From an uncultured Acidobacteriia bacterium (GTDB taxonomy: Bacteria; Acidobacteriota; Terriglobia; Bryobacterales; Bryobacteraceae): a stretch of DNA of 43,069 bases. The position numbers and the translations under genes are program-made. Positions within the stretch are counted from its first letter, which is position 1. Each line of letters begins with the position of its first letter. Below the pieces are notes generated by a model. It saw only the letters and a list, made by a program, of their open reading frames with translations, did not search any database and was not told the origin of the DNA. Below are positions 17,719-26,761 of this stretch, in pieces. The DNA is taken from NCBI GenBank assembly GCA_903929755.1, contig CAIYVZ010000192.1, forward strand, positions 1 to 43,069. Direction: 5' to 3'.

Positions 17719-20700
17719 TACGCCGTCTCCGGGCGGAGGAATACCAGGCTCTGTCCCGCCGACACACGAACGCCCTGCACACAGAGAATTTCCACTACGG
17801 TCCCCGAGGTGGGCGCCGCGATCGCGATCTCCATCTTCATTGATTCCACAATCACCAGCCTGTCACCAGCCTTTACCTGATCGCCTGCCTTCACTGAAAT
17901 ATTCCATACGCTGGCGTGCGCCGGAGATTTTAGTGCCCGGCACCCCAGGGGTGTCGGCTGACTTGCTGTTACCACCTCTGCTTCCGGAGCCTCAATTTCC
18001 CGATCCAGATTTGCCGCGCGCCAGCGTTCCCTCTCCGCATCGAATGCCGCCTGCTGGGTCTGCTTAAACGCCTGCGCTTCCGGCCGAATCCCGTCGAGAA
18101 ATTTATGGTACTCGCCCAGGCGGAACCGCTCCTGCTCGATCTTTAGTTCGAACTTCCCATGCGGGAAACGGTCGCGCATATCGAGCAACTCATCGGCTTC
18201 CACCGGGTAGAAACGGATTTGGTCAAAAAACCGCAGCAGCCACGGGTTCCCGGGCGTAAACTCCTTCGTGGTTCGGAACGTATTCCACATCTGGACCGTC
18301 CGCCCCACGAACTGATAGCCCCCCGGACCTTCCATGCCGTACACGCACATGTACGCACCACCGATACCGACGGAATTCTCAGCTGTCCAGGTACGTGCGG
18401 GGTTGTATTTTGTGGTGACCAGGCGATGCCTCGGGTCCAGCGGCGTGGCCACCGGAGCGCCCAGGTAGACGTCGCCCAAACCCATCACCAGATAGCTGGC
18501 ACCAAACACGATCTTCTTCACATCTTCAATCGAGCCCAGCCCGTTAATGCGGCGGATGAATTCGATGTTACTGGGGCACCACGGGGCATCCGGGCGCACT
18601 GACTTCATATATTTTTCAATAGCGAGACGAGTGGCCGGATCGTCCCACGAAAGCGGCAGATGAATCACGCGGGTCGGGATCTCCAGATTCTCCAGATCCG
18701 GCAATTCGCCCTCAGCCCGATCCAGCAGGGTGAGCAGTTCCGCCCTGGACAGAATTCCCGAATTGTAATGGACCTGGAGAGACCGAATGCCGGGCGTAAG
18801 ATCGATAATCCCCTTCGGCTTTTCGCGCTCAAACCACGCCAGCAGTTCCTGCACGCGGAAGCGCAAATTCAGATCCAGAATTGCTTCACCATACTCGATC
18901 AGCAAATACCGGTCACCGGCGCCGCGCGCCACCACACCGGGCGCGATTACCTTCACAATTGCAGGCTCAGCATTCAGGCGTAGAAACTGAATCGTATCCC
19001 CGGGCCGCAACTGCCCCATCTTCCACAATTCATCATGTGCAATGACCGCGGGACAAACGAAACCTCCCAGACTCGGACCATCCGGCCCCAGAATCACGGG
19101 CATATCACCGGTGAAATCGATGGCGCCGATCGCGTACGCGTTGTCGTGAATGTTGGAAGGATGCAGACCCGCTTCGCCTCCATCATGACGAGCCCATTTC
19201 GGCTTCGGCCCAATCAGCCGAACTCCCGTTCGGCTGGAGTTGTAATGCACCTTCCACTGCGCGTCAAAGAAAGTGGCGATGTCGTCATCAGTGAAAAAAT
19301 CCGGTGCCCCGTGCGGCCCGTAACAGACCCCGATCTTCCAGGAATTTGTTATCGGTTCCGCTACCGGCAGCGGCGAAGACTCTTCCACCTCCGCAGCCCT
19401 GGCCAGATGCAGGATGTCGCCGGTCTGCAGGGCCCGGCCACCGTGTCCGCCGAACTTGCCGAGCGTGAAGGTGCTGGCGCTGCCCAGGTACTTCGGGATA
19501 TCCAGACCGCCGCGGAACAAAACGTACGCGCGAGCGCCCGTTTCACCGCACTGGGGGAGTTCCAGAATATCGCCGGCAATAACGTCCATCACGGTAGAGC
19601 TGCAAGCCTGCTTTCCGTTCAGGAGGGCGCCGAAGTCCGCACCGGTAATCACCACCGACGTGGAGGTATCGAATTTCAGCGTGGGCCCGGTGACCGTACA
19701 CTCCAGCCCTGGCGCACCTTCCGTATTCCCCAGCAGCCGGTTGCCCAACCGGAAGGACAACGCGTCCATGGGCCCTGAAGGCGGCACACCCACGTGCCAG
19801 TAGCCGAGCCTGGCAGGGTAATCCTGCACAGTCGTCATGGTCCCGCCGTCCAGAACTTCCAGCGTGTGGGGACGGTAGGGGAACGTCTTCAGATAGCTGG
19901 TAGTGACACCACCTGCGCGGAAGCCATCGCTCGCGGCCACCTCCTGCAGATACTCCAGATTCGTTTCAATGCCCGAGAAATACGTTTCGCTGAGCGCCGT
20001 TTCCAGCTTCGCCAGAGCCTCACTGCGAGACTCGCCCTTTACGATCACTTTCGCCAGCAACGGATCATAGAACGGTGTGACTTCCGTACCGTTCTCCACC
20101 CAGGTCTCCACCCGCGAAAGCGGCGAGAAATGCACCTCTGTCAACAGACCGGCACTGGGCTGGAAATTGCGCGCCGGATCCTCGGCATACACACGAACCT
20201 GAATAGAGTGCCCCACATTGCGGGGCTTCGCAGGCAGAGACTCCCCGGCGGCAATCCGCACCATCCACTCCACCAAATCCACACCCGTCACCTCTTCGGT
20301 AACGCCATGTTCCACCTGCAGCCTCGTGTTCACTTCCAGGAAGTAGAATTCATTCGCGTCGGCATCAAAAACGAACTCCACCGTACCGGCCGACCGGTAC
20401 CGCACCGCTTCGCCTAACCGCACTGAGCACTCCAGCAACTTCTCGCGAAGCTTCGCCGGCAGCCCTGGGGCCGGAGTCTCTTCAATTACCTTCTGGTTAC
20501 GACGCTGAACCGAACAATCGCGCTCGCCCAGCTCGATAACATTGCCATGTCCGTCGCCAAAAATCTGCACCTCGATATGGCGCGCCCGGCTGACGAACTT
20601 CTCCAGAAACATTCCACCGTCTTTAAAGCTGGCCTTACTCGTGCGCTCTACAGACGCATAAGCTTCCGCCACTTCCGAAGCCTCCTGGCAGAGCCGCATG

Positions 20701-21197
20701 CCGATCCCGCCGCCGCCCGCCGTGCTTTTCAGCATCACTGGCAAGCCGATACGCAGGGCCTTCATGGTGGCATGTTCGGCGGAATGCAGCAGCGCGGTGC
20801 CGGGCAGCAGAGGCACACCATTCGCGCCCGCAATTTCACGCGCCGTATGCTTCAGGCCGAACGCCCGCATTTGCGATGGGGTGGGCCCGATGAACGCGAG
20901 CCCCGCACTCTCACATGCCTGCGCGAAACCCGCATTCTCACTCAGAAAACCATAGCCCGGATGTATCGCCTGAGCCCCTGTCTTCTTCGCCGCTCCAATC
21001 ACCTTCTCCATGTCGAGGTAGCTTTGGGCTGCGGGAGCCGGCCCCAACAGCACCGCCTCCCCCGCCCTGGCTACGTGCATCGAGTGCCGGTCGGCTTCCG
21101 AACACACAGCCACCGACCCGATTCCCATTTTGTCCAGAGTTCGAATCACGCGACACGCAATGGCGCCACGATTGGCAATCAGAACTTTGCGGAACAT
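17718..21197 (-). CDS. Biotin-dependent urea/guanidine carboxylase
   Basis: This 1159-aa multidomain enzyme makes a carboxylated amide using ATP and bicarbonate. Biotin carboxylase is at 1-445 (glycine-rich ATP loop [10 protein letters not shown] at 158-167, [10 protein letters not shown] at 288-297). The KipA/KipI-like carboxyltransferase spans about 450-1010. Biotinyl carrier is at about 1085-1155 with biotin-lysine K1121 in ESMKMEI. Its place behind two DUF1989 proteins matches operons now known to degrade guanidine, where the old 'urea carboxylase' acts on guanidine. The carboxyltransferase reads GAIDFTGD (691-698). From memory, urea-specific enzymes have Asn where this has Asp694; an alignment is needed to confirm. 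One nt separates it from the preceding gene; TAATG overlap with atzF follows. Confidence 0.93.
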   Translation of the reverse strand: MFRKVLIANRGAIACRVIRTLDKMGIGSVAVCSEADRHSMHVARAGEAVLLGPAPAAQSYLDMEKVIGAAKKTGAQAIHPGYGFLSENAGFAQACESAGLAFIGPTPSQMRAFGLKHTAREIAGANGVPLLPGTALLHSAEHATMKALRIGLPVMLKSTAGGGGIGMRLCQEASEVAEAYASVERTSKASFKDGGMFLEKFVSRARHIEVQIFGDGHGNVIELGERDCSVQRRNQKVIEETPAPGLPAKLREKLLECSVRLGEAVRYRSAGTVEFVFDADANEFYFLEVNTRLQVEHGVTEEVTGVDLVEWMVRIAAGESLPAKPRNVGHSIQVRVYAEDPARNFQPSAGLLTEVHFSPLSRVETWVENGTEVTPFYDPLLAKVIVKGESRSEALAKLETALSETYFSGIETNLEYLQEVAASDGFRAGGVTTSYLKTFPYRPHTLEVLDGGTMTTVQDYPARLGYWHVGVPPSGPMDALSFRLGNRLLGNTEGAPGLECTVTGPTLKFDTSTSVVITGADFGALLNGKQACSSTVMDVIAGDILELPQCGETGARAYVLFRGGLDIPKYLGSASTFTLGKFGGHGGRALQTGDILHLARAAEVEESSPLPVAEPITNSWKIGVCYGPHGAPDFFTDDDIATFFDAQWKVHYNSSRTGVRLIGPKPKWARHDGGEAGLHPSNIHDNAYAIGAIDFTGDMPVILGPDGPSLGGFVCPAVIAHDELWKMGQLRPGDTIQFLRLNAEPAIVKVIAPGVVARGAGDRYLLIEYGEAILDLNLRFRVQELLAWFEREKPKGIIDLTPGIRSLQVHYNSGILSRAELLTLLDRAEGELPDLENLEIPTRVIHLPLSWDDPATRLAIEKYMKSVRPDAPWCPSNIEFIRRINGLGSIEDVKKIVFGASYLVMGLGDVYLGAPVATPLDPRHRLVTTKYNPARTWTAENSVGIGGAYMCVYGMEGPGGYQFVGRTVQMWNTFRTTKEFTPGNPWLLRFFDQIRFYPVEADELLDMRDRFPHGKFELKIEQERFRLGEYHKFLDGIRPEAQAFKQTQQAAFDAERERWRAANLDREIEAPEAEVVTASQPTPLGCRALKSPAHASVWNISVKAGDQVKAGDRLVIVESMKMEIAIAAPTSGTVVEILCVQGVRVSAGQSLVFLRPETA

Positions 21198-21198
21198 C

Positions 21199-21852
21199 TT
21201 AGTCCACCTCTGGATTCCAGATCATAACCTGCACCGGCGTCGGGTTATAGCCATTGCAGGGATTGTTCAGCTGCGGGCAATTGCTGATCACACAGATAAC
21301 GTCTGTCAGGGCCCGCATCTCCACGTACTTCAGCGCGTCGGAAATACCATCTTCGAACGTCAGCTTCCCTTCCGGCGTCACCGGAACATTCATGAAAAAG
21401 TTGATGTTCGCGGTAATATCCCGCTTCGTGATATCCCACAGGGGATCGGCCACGGCCAGAAGAAAACTGTTTCGGCAGGCATGCATGTGACGCTTTTCAA
21501 GCGCATACCGAACCTGATTACTCTCCACCGCACAAGCCCCGCCCAGCGTGTCGTGCCTTCCACACGTATCCGCCGTGATGGTCAGCAGGGGGTTCCGCAG
21601 ATTGGAATACAGCACCGTGCCTGTGGTCAGGTAAATATTCCCTTGCGCCACAATTGTGTCGGTTGCACTGTATCTTTCAGACGTGTCCGTGGCGCTGTAG
21701 AACAAAGTATCAACCGCCTGATTCCCGCCCAGATCCACAATGCGAAACGTCTGCCCGGCCGCAAGCTCTTGGATCCAGTAATCGCCCGCGCCCACTACCG
21801 CGTCGTAGCAGGCGTCTTCCACGCGTAGTGTGCTTTCAGTAAGTGTCGGCAT
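21199..21852 (-). CDS. Urea-amidolyase-associated protein 2 (DUF1989), likely carboxyguanidine deiminase subunit
   Basis: The ATG at 21852 (217 aa) is preferred over an upstream in-frame ATG at 21915. It overlaps the preceding stop as TAATG, and the family's sequence begins there. The protein shows the DUF1989 pattern: [28 protein letters not shown] near the N-terminus, [18 protein letters not shown] in the middle, a FFMNVPV strand and an [19 protein letters not shown] block near the end. The conserved Cys and His residues of the middle block are candidate metal or catalytic ligands. Published work on homologous pairs shows that UAAP1 and UAAP2 together convert carboxyguanidine to allophanate and ammonia. 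That assignment here is by homology and gene order. Confidence 0.88.
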   Translation of the reverse strand: MPTLTESTLRVEDACYDAVVGAGDYWIQELAAGQTFRIVDLGGNQAVDTLFYSATDTSERYSATDTIVAQGNIYLTTGTVLYSNLRNPLLTITADTCGRHDTLGGACAVESNQVRYALEKRHMHACRNSFLLAVADPLWDITKRDITANINFFMNVPVTPEGKLTFEDGISDALKYVEMRALTDVICVISNCPQLNNPCNGYNPTPVQVMIWNPEVD

Positions 21853-22556
21853 TACGCGAAGTACCTCTCCGTATTGATGAAGCCGCGGGCATTTTCGGGT
21901 CTGGAATGCCGGCACGGATCATTTTCGCCGGCAGGCTGACCCTTCGATACCACAATCCGCACCGGCTTCGGGGCGTACACCGGATTCGGATCGAGGGGAT
22001 GCTGCCCCGTATCCAGAACCACCAGCAGATTCATTTCGGCCCGCAACTCCACCGAGTCTCCGGCTTTCGAGTTCCCTGGAACGTAACGCATGGCGCCATC
22101 GAGCTCCACCTGAACCTTGGAGAAGAAGTTCACTGTCGGGCCCAGATCCCGCAAACTCAGGCCGTACTTTGCCACTTCCTGGATGAAGTTGTCATGGCTG
22201 TTTCGGTGCCACGCGTTCCGCTTGTTCTGATAGGTATCGGCCCCATATTTGGAGGCGACAGCGGCGGCATTGTTGAAGCCAGCCAGGGGATCATGCCACC
22301 CGCAGGAATCCTCGGTGACCGACGCCAGCACGCGCCCCATATCGGAATACAGCACGAACCCAGTCGTCAAATGCGCAATGTGCTGCGCCTTCAGCGTGTC
22401 GGGCATGTTGTACCGCTCCACGTAACAGTCGGAGTTGTACAGCAGGGTGGCCACATTCGCCCCACCGTCAATATCTTCAAGTCGCAGCGTGTTGCCCCGT
22501 CTCAGGTGTAGAGCCCAACTGGCTCCGCCCTGCACAATGTCGTTCCACAAAAGCAC
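21852..22556 (-). CDS. Urea-amidolyase-associated protein 1 (DUF1989), likely carboxyguanidine deiminase subunit
   Basis: This 234-aa DUF1989 protein starts at GTG. The coding-strand sequence AGGAGAGG just upstream is a strong ribosome-binding site and supports this start. Family blocks: [28 protein letters not shown], then [24 protein letters not shown] and the C-terminal [19 protein letters not shown]. The SCGWHD block matches TCGRHD of the next gene, so the two proteins are paralogous partners, presumably a heteromer. First gene of the guanidine/urea-carboxylase operon. A divergent ABC importer starts 359 nt away. Reaction by homology: carboxyguanidine plus water to allophanate plus ammonia. 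Confidence 0.88.
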   Translation of the reverse strand: MLLWNDIVQGGASWALHLRRGNTLRLEDIDGGANVATLLYNSDCYVERYNMPDTLKAQHIAHLTTGFVLYSDMGRVLASVTEDSCGWHDPLAGFNNAAAVASKYGADTYQNKRNAWHRNSHDNFIQEVAKYGLSLRDLGPTVNFFSKVQVELDGAMRYVPGNSKAGDSVELRAEMNLLVVLDTGQHPLDPNPVYAPKPVRIVVSKGQPAGENDPCRHSRPENARGFINTERYFA

Positions 22557-22589
22557 AGACCTCTCCTCACACCGCCCGCAGGCGGTCCA

Positions 22590-22617
22590 TTTGTATGTCT
22601 ATCGGGTTGTATGTCTA
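22590..22617 (-). promoter_or_regulatory. Candidate promoter of the guanidine operon inside the tandem repeat
   Basis: On the minus strand TAGACA (22612-22617, five of six matches to TTGACA) and TACAAA (22590-22595, four of six to TATAAT) are 16 nt apart. One hexamer comes from each copy of the 16-bp repeat. A start about 7 nt downstream would give a leader of roughly 30 nt before the GTG. Motif-based only. Confidence 0.35.
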
Positions 22618-22622
22618 TCGGG
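22591..22622. repeat. Perfect 16-bp tandem direct repeat
   Basis: TTGTATGTCTATCGGG occurs twice back to back (22591-22606 and 22607-22622). It lies 35-66 nt upstream of the UAAP1 start. It may be a paired operator, a recent duplication that built a promoter, or both. Confidence 0.95.
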
Positions 22623-22903
22623 TGCGAATTACGCTGTTCTCGGAATAAGAGGAATTACCTGCGGGGCGGGCCGCAGCATACATCCATGGCAGTCAGGCGA
22701 AGCATCACTGCAAGCGAAATTTTCCGTTCGGCCTGCAGACGTAGGGAGAACATACTACGAACTATCGCAGATATTTTCCAATAGCAACAATCGAAAAAAT
22801 CAATAGCCGCTATACGCGATTCCCCCCCTGGTCCCGCGCTACAATCGTACTTTCCTGGGTGGCCCCGTACGCCCCCTTTTCGTCTACACAGTTTGTGGAC
22901 ACA

Positions 22904-22908
22904 GAGGG
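22904..22908 (+). promoter_or_regulatory. Ribosome-binding site that decides the TTG start of the importer
   Basis: GAGGG lies 7 nt before TTG at 22916. The in-frame GTG codons at 22859 and 22895 lack an equally good site. Confidence 0.55.
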
Positions 22909-22915
22909 CATTGAC

Positions 22916-24001
22916 TTGACCACGCGAATCGCTTCAACACTCGTATCCACCGCACTTTTGCTCACTTCTCTCCTGTCGCCGGCGGCTGCTGCCGACAAGC
23001 CCTCTTTCGTTGTGGGCTGGTCTGTTTACGTCGGCTGGAATCCCTGGCAGTATATGTCCAAATCCGGGATTCTGAAGAAATGGGCCGACAAATACGGGAT
23101 CAACATCCGCGTTCAAAGGTTCGATTACGCACCTTCTCTGGACGCTTTCGTAGGAAAAAACATTGACGCCTGCGCAATGACCAACATGGAAGCGCTCGAT
23201 ATGCCCGCCGCCGCCGGCATCGACACCACCGCCGTCATTACTGGTGATTATTCGAACGGTAACGATGCCCTGCTGGCCCGCAACGGCCTCACCCTGCAGC
23301 AGTTACCCGGCAAGAAGACGCTCCTGGTCCAGAAGACCGTTTCCGAGTATCTCTTCGAGCGCGCCTTCACCCTGAATGGCCTTGAATCTCAGATTAAGAA
23401 GGTGAAGCTGGTCAACACGTCGGATTCCGACATCGCGACGGCCTTCATCGCCGACACCAATCAGGACGCGGTCGTTACATGGAAGCCCATGGTCTCCCAA
23501 ATCGCCAGAACGAAAGGTGTGAAAATGCTGTTCAACTCGTCTCAGATTCCAGGGGAGATCGTTGACCTGATGGTGGTCCGGACTGACATTATCAACCGCC
23601 CCGACGGCTCCGGCCAGAAGTTTGCCAAAGCTCTGGCCGGAGCCTGGTATGAGACCACGCAGCTGATGACCGGCAAGGGCCCGCAAGCCGATGCCGTGCT
23701 CCGAGCCATCGCTTCAGCGTCGGAAGACACGCTGGAATCTTACAAGGAACAGCTCTCCACCACGAATCTCTTCGGCACCCCCCAGTCCGCCGTGGCATTC
23801 ACCTCGGCCCCGGATTTCAAGACGAAGATGAACCTGGTCCGCCAGTTCTGTTTCTCGCACGGCCTGCTCGGAGCCTCTACCAAGTCTGTGGACGATGTCG
23901 CCATTAAGTTCCCCGATGGCTCAGTACTGGGCAAGGCAGACCGCGTCCGCCTCCGCTTCGATACAACGTACATGCAACTCGCGTCCCAGGGGAAACTCTG
24001 A
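22916..24001 (+). CDS. ABC transporter substrate-binding protein, guanidine/urea-carboxylase type
   Basis: This is a periplasmic SsuA/NMT1-like binding protein (361 aa from TTG). The TTG start puts a classical signal peptide at the N-terminus: TTRIAS, a hydrophobic run, then SPAAAADK as cleavage region. Starts at GTG 22859 or 22895 would add an acidic extension before the signal. The mature protein opens with FVVGWSVYVGWNPWQYM and has a KNIDACAMTNMEALDMPAAAG segment typical of the binding proteins linked to urea-carboxylase operons. Its stop overlaps the permease start as TGATG. Likely ligand is guanidine, from the divergent operon; urea or another small cation cannot be excluded. Probably the determinant of import specificity. 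Confidence 0.85.
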   Translation: MTTRIASTLVSTALLLTSLLSPAAAADKPSFVVGWSVYVGWNPWQYMSKSGILKKWADKYGINIRVQRFDYAPSLDAFVGKNIDACAMTNMEALDMPAAAGIDTTAVITGDYSNGNDALLARNGLTLQQLPGKKTLLVQKTVSEYLFERAFTLNGLESQIKKVKLVNTSDSDIATAFIADTNQDAVVTWKPMVSQIARTKGVKMLFNSSQIPGEIVDLMVVRTDIINRPDGSGQKFAKALAGAWYETTQLMTGKGPQADAVLRAIASASEDTLESYKEQLSTTNLFGTPQSAVAFTSAPDFKTKMNLVRQFCFSHGLLGASTKSVDDVAIKFPDGSVLGKADRVRLRFDTTYMQLASQGKL

Positions 24002-24855
24002 TGCTCTGGCGAATCGATGCCTCCCCCGGTAAAGCCACCACATGGACCCTCTCGTGGTTCCTGTTTATCGCCGGCATTGCGGGGTATTTCTACGCCTCGC
24101 ATAACCGCCATCTGGAGAATCCGGATGACAAGGTAATTCCCACGCTCAACCAGCTCGCCGAGGGTCTGAGCAATGCCTTCCTGAAACCGGACAGCGAAGA
24201 AGCGGCCCCGGAAGACCTCGCCAACGCCTCGCTCGCCACAAAATTCTTCACCAGCATGCTCTGGACGGATACGCTCGCCTCCGCGAAACGCTTCCTCTGG
24301 GCCATGCTTCTGCTCATCCCGGCCGTTTTCCTTGGGCTCCATATGGGCATGTTTCCGGTTATTGGACAACTCTTCCTGCGCTTCATCCTCTTCTTTGACA
24401 AGATCGTCGCGCTGTCCGTGTTGCCGATTCTCTTCATCGCTTTCGGCATCGATGAACTGTCGAAAGTCATGCTGATCGTGATCGGCGTTACCCCCACCAT
24501 CATCCTCGACACCTTCAATCTGACCAAGAGCGTCCCGCGCGAGCAAATCGTGAAGGGCTTCACCCTGGGCGCGCACGATTTCGGCGTCACTTACCGCATC
24601 GTGATGAAGCAGATTCTGCCCCGCGTCCTGAACAGCATCCGGCTCAATCTGAAGGCCGTGATGCTCTTCCTGTTCGCCGGAGAAATGATCGCCTCGCAGG
24701 ACGGCCTCGCCTTCCGCATCGCGCTGCTCCGCCGCCACATGGGCATGAACGTCATCATCCCCTACGTGCTCTGGGTGGCACTGCTGCTCTTCCTGGTGGA
24801 TCTGGGGATGAAGGTCGCCAACAAGCGTCTGCATCCCTGGTTCCGAGAGGCTTAG
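24001..24855 (+). CDS. ABC transporter permease, guanidine/urea-carboxylase type
   Basis: This 284-aa inner-membrane protein has about six hydrophobic segments (near 18-34, 100-118, 124-150, 157-172, 220-232 and 252-270). It has the BPD_transp_1 EAA-type loop, GAHDFGVTYRIVMKQILP, which contacts the ATPase. A long hydrophilic loop follows the first membrane segment (residues 36-90). Resembles SsuC/TauC-type permeases. Overlaps the binding-protein stop by 1 nt, and the ATPase gene follows 6 nt later, so the three are one transcript. Presumed to form the channel of a guanidine importer. Confidence 0.88.
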   Translation: MLWRIDASPGKATTWTLSWFLFIAGIAGYFYASHNRHLENPDDKVIPTLNQLAEGLSNAFLKPDSEEAAPEDLANASLATKFFTSMLWTDTLASAKRFLWAMLLLIPAVFLGLHMGMFPVIGQLFLRFILFFDKIVALSVLPILFIAFGIDELSKVMLIVIGVTPTIILDTFNLTKSVPREQIVKGFTLGAHDFGVTYRIVMKQILPRVLNSIRLNLKAVMLFLFAGEMIASQDGLAFRIALLRRHMGMNVIIPYVLWVALLLFLVDLGMKVANKRLHPWFREA

Positions 24856-24861
24856 CCACCC

Positions 24862-25692
24862 ATGTCCAAACTGATCGAACTTGAAGACATCTGCGTCATT
24901 TACCCTGTTCATGGCCAGGCCCCGAAGACGGTGCTGGCTGGCCTCCACCTGGATATTCAGCGGGGTGAGTTCATTGCCGTCTGCGGCCAGACCGGCTGCG
25001 GCAAATCGACCATGCTCCGCCTGATCCTGGGAGCCGAAGCGCCCACTTCCGGCCGGGTTCTGATCGAAGGTGAGGTTCTCCCCCGCCCCGACCGCAACCG
25101 CGGCTACGTCCCTCAAAAATACTCTCTGTTCCCCGATAAGACAGTCCTCGACAACATCACCTTCGGGCCGGAAATGGAAGAGTTCAATATTCTGGGACGC
25201 CTCACCCCACGCTTCTTCAAACGACGCACGGAACTCCGCGAAACCGCCCATGCGCTCCTGCAACAAATGGGGCTGGACCCCTCAGACGCTCACAAATACC
25301 CGGACCAGCTTTCCGGCGGCATGCAGCAGCGCGTCGCCATCGCCCAGGCCCTCATCATGCGCCCAAAAATCCTGCTGATGGATGAAGCTTTCTCCGCGCT
25401 CGATCCCACAACCCGCAGCGGCATGCAGCGCCTGCTCCGCACCCTCTGGGCCGAGACCGGAACAACCATCCTGTTTGTGACGCACAACCTGAACGAAGCC
25501 CTGTATCTGGGTACCCGTGTCGTGGTCCTCGGCAAACAAAACTCCCAGGGCAGTTCCAGAGTCATCGCCGACCTCTCCGTCCCCGCCGATGCCCGCACTG
25601 ACGACGGTCAACTGCGCCGCGACGTACTCGACCGCCTGATCCATCAGGTGGAGCAAGCCGGGGAACCGCAGTTAGCCGAGGCTTACTCCTGA
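24862..25692 (+). CDS. ABC transporter ATP-binding protein, guanidine/urea-carboxylase type
   Basis: This is a 276-aa ABC ATPase with every motif intact: Walker [10 protein letters not shown] (42-50), Q-loop at GYVPQKYS (81-88), signature LSGGMQQR (150-157), Walker B ILLMDE (170-175) and switch histidine H208 in FVTHNLNEA. It resembles SsuB/TauB-type nitrate/sulfonate/taurine importers. Residues 103-128 carry an insertion ([21 protein letters not shown]) between Q-loop and signature that makes the subfamily recognisable. Last gene of the importer operon. Its last 21 nt overlap the 3' end of the convergent sialidase gene, and no terminator separates them. Confidence 0.92.
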   Translation: MSKLIELEDICVIYPVHGQAPKTVLAGLHLDIQRGEFIAVCGQTGCGKSTMLRLILGAEAPTSGRVLIEGEVLPRPDRNRGYVPQKYSLFPDKTVLDNITFGPEMEEFNILGRLTPRFFKRRTELRETAHALLQQMGLDPSDAHKYPDQLSGGMQQRVAIAQALIMRPKILLMDEAFSALDPTTRSGMQRLLRTLWAETGTTILFVTHNLNEALYLGTRVVVLGKQNSQGSSRVIADLSVPADARTDDGQLRRDVLDRLIHQVEQAGEPQLAEAYS

Positions 25693-26760
25693 GGCAACAG
25701 ACGCCGCAGAAAACCGCGCAAACGCAATCCGCTCGTAAGGCCCGGCAGCACCACATTCATACAGGCAGCCCAACTGCTTTCCTTTGAGTGCGGCCAGACA
25801 CGAATAGGCGGCAGGCCCTGAATGCAGTACGCTTCCTCCGGACCACGTGCGGCCCTCGTCGCGCGAAACTCGCACCGTCAGACGTTCCCGTTTATCCAGC
25901 GTGGCCGGATTCGAGAAATACAGCAGCCCGTCCCTGGCAATCAGACTCGCCTGGCAAACCGGCTCCATCAGCGTTGCGTCCCACTCCACCGGGCCCCACG
26001 TCTTCCCGCCGTCCGTGCTCCGCGAAACACCGCGCCGGTTCTTCCCGCGAAAACTCCGCATGTTCAGCATCAGCGAGCCATCGCGCAACTCCACCACCTG
26101 GCTTTCGTTCGTGCCCTCCGGGGCATCGCCGCCCAACTGCCATGTCGCCCCGTGGTCGTCGCTGAAGAACACATGGGATATCGAGCCCGCAGTTCCCTCC
26201 GCGTAATGATCACAGGGAATCACCATGCGCCCCCTGTGCGTCTGAATGCCCACACCCGGCCCGGTCGCATACCAGGTCCAGTGCGGCTTTCGGACCGACG
26301 CGGTGATCTCCTGCAACGGAGCCCATGTCCGCCCGTCGTCATCGCTCCACGTAAGAAAAACCGCCCGCCGAGCCTCCACCTGACGCGCAATCATCTGCGC
26401 TTCCGTCACGTTCCCCGGATTGAAAGTCAGAGGCAGAAAGATTCGCCCGGTCTTCCTGTCCTGCACCGGACAAGGGTTTCCGATGGTGTCCGCGCCCCGC
26501 TCCGCCACCACCTGCAGCGCCGACCATGTCCGCCCGCCATCGGCAGACCGCTTCAGCACCAGGTCAATGTTCCCCGAATCACTGCGCGCCCCGCGAGCCT
26601 CCGCAAAGGCCAGCAAAGTACCTTTTCTGGTCGCCAGCAAAGCCGGAATCCGGAAGTTGTTATACCCGTTGTCCCCGGCACGGAAAACGTCGGTCGTCTC
26701 AACCGGCTCACGCCTTACCGCACCTGCGGCAACCGCCCCAACAAAATTCCGCCGAGTCAT
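25672..26760 (-). CDS. Exo-alpha-sialidase (BNR/Asp-box), exported
   Basis: This 362-aa sialidase-fold protein begins with a short twin-arginine-like signal (MTRRNFVGAVAAGAV). The catalytic-arginine FRIP motif is present (NNFRIPALL, about residues 36-44), then AFAEARGARSDSGNIDLVLKRS. At least five Asp-boxes of the SxDxGxTW type mark the six-bladed propeller: SADGGRTW, SDDDGRTW, SDDHGATW, STDGGKTW and SRDEGRTW. The family removes terminal sialic acids from glycans; some members act on other sugars or are misannotated, so substrate is uncertain. One nt separates its ATG from the upstream lactamase stop, suggesting coupled translation. The 3' end overlaps the convergent ABC ATPase gene by 21 nt. 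Confidence 0.88.
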   Translation of the reverse strand: MTRRNFVGAVAAGAVRREPVETTDVFRAGDNGYNNFRIPALLATRKGTLLAFAEARGARSDSGNIDLVLKRSADGGRTWSALQVVAERGADTIGNPCPVQDRKTGRIFLPLTFNPGNVTEAQMIARQVEARRAVFLTWSDDDGRTWAPLQEITASVRKPHWTWYATGPGVGIQTHRGRMVIPCDHYAEGTAGSISHVFFSDDHGATWQLGGDAPEGTNESQVVELRDGSLMLNMRSFRGKNRRGVSRSTDGGKTWGPVEWDATLMEPVCQASLIARDGLLYFSNPATLDKRERLTVRVSRDEGRTWSGGSVLHSGPAAYSCLAALKGKQLGCLYECGAAGPYERIAFARFSAASVASGVSLG

Positions 26761-26761
26761 C

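Larger units (their letters stand above)
22557..22915. other. Divergent control region between the guanidine operon and the ABC importer
   Basis: This 359-nt non-coding stretch holds a perfect 16-bp tandem repeat (22591-22622) and two short hairpins: ACCGCC-CGCA-GGCGGT (22571-22586) and CTGCGG-GGCGGG-CCGCAG (22659-22676). A TACAAT at 22840-22845 might be a -10 box for the importer. I looked on both strands for the conserved guanidine-I (ykkC) core and for paired ACGR-loop hairpins of guanidine-II and found neither by eye. Control is more likely through a DNA-binding regulator, which would be encoded outside the window. Confidence 0.6.

Noticed and set aside
21853-21915. Upstream ATG extension of UAAP2
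   Set aside because: Overlaps the end of UAAP1 and lacks family sequence; the TAATG overlap at 21852 is the natural start.
23740-25266. 508-aa minus-strand reading frame opposite the ABC importer genes
   Set aside because: Covers three real plus-strand genes with intact ABC motifs. His/Glu/Asp-rich composition is typical of an antisense shadow.
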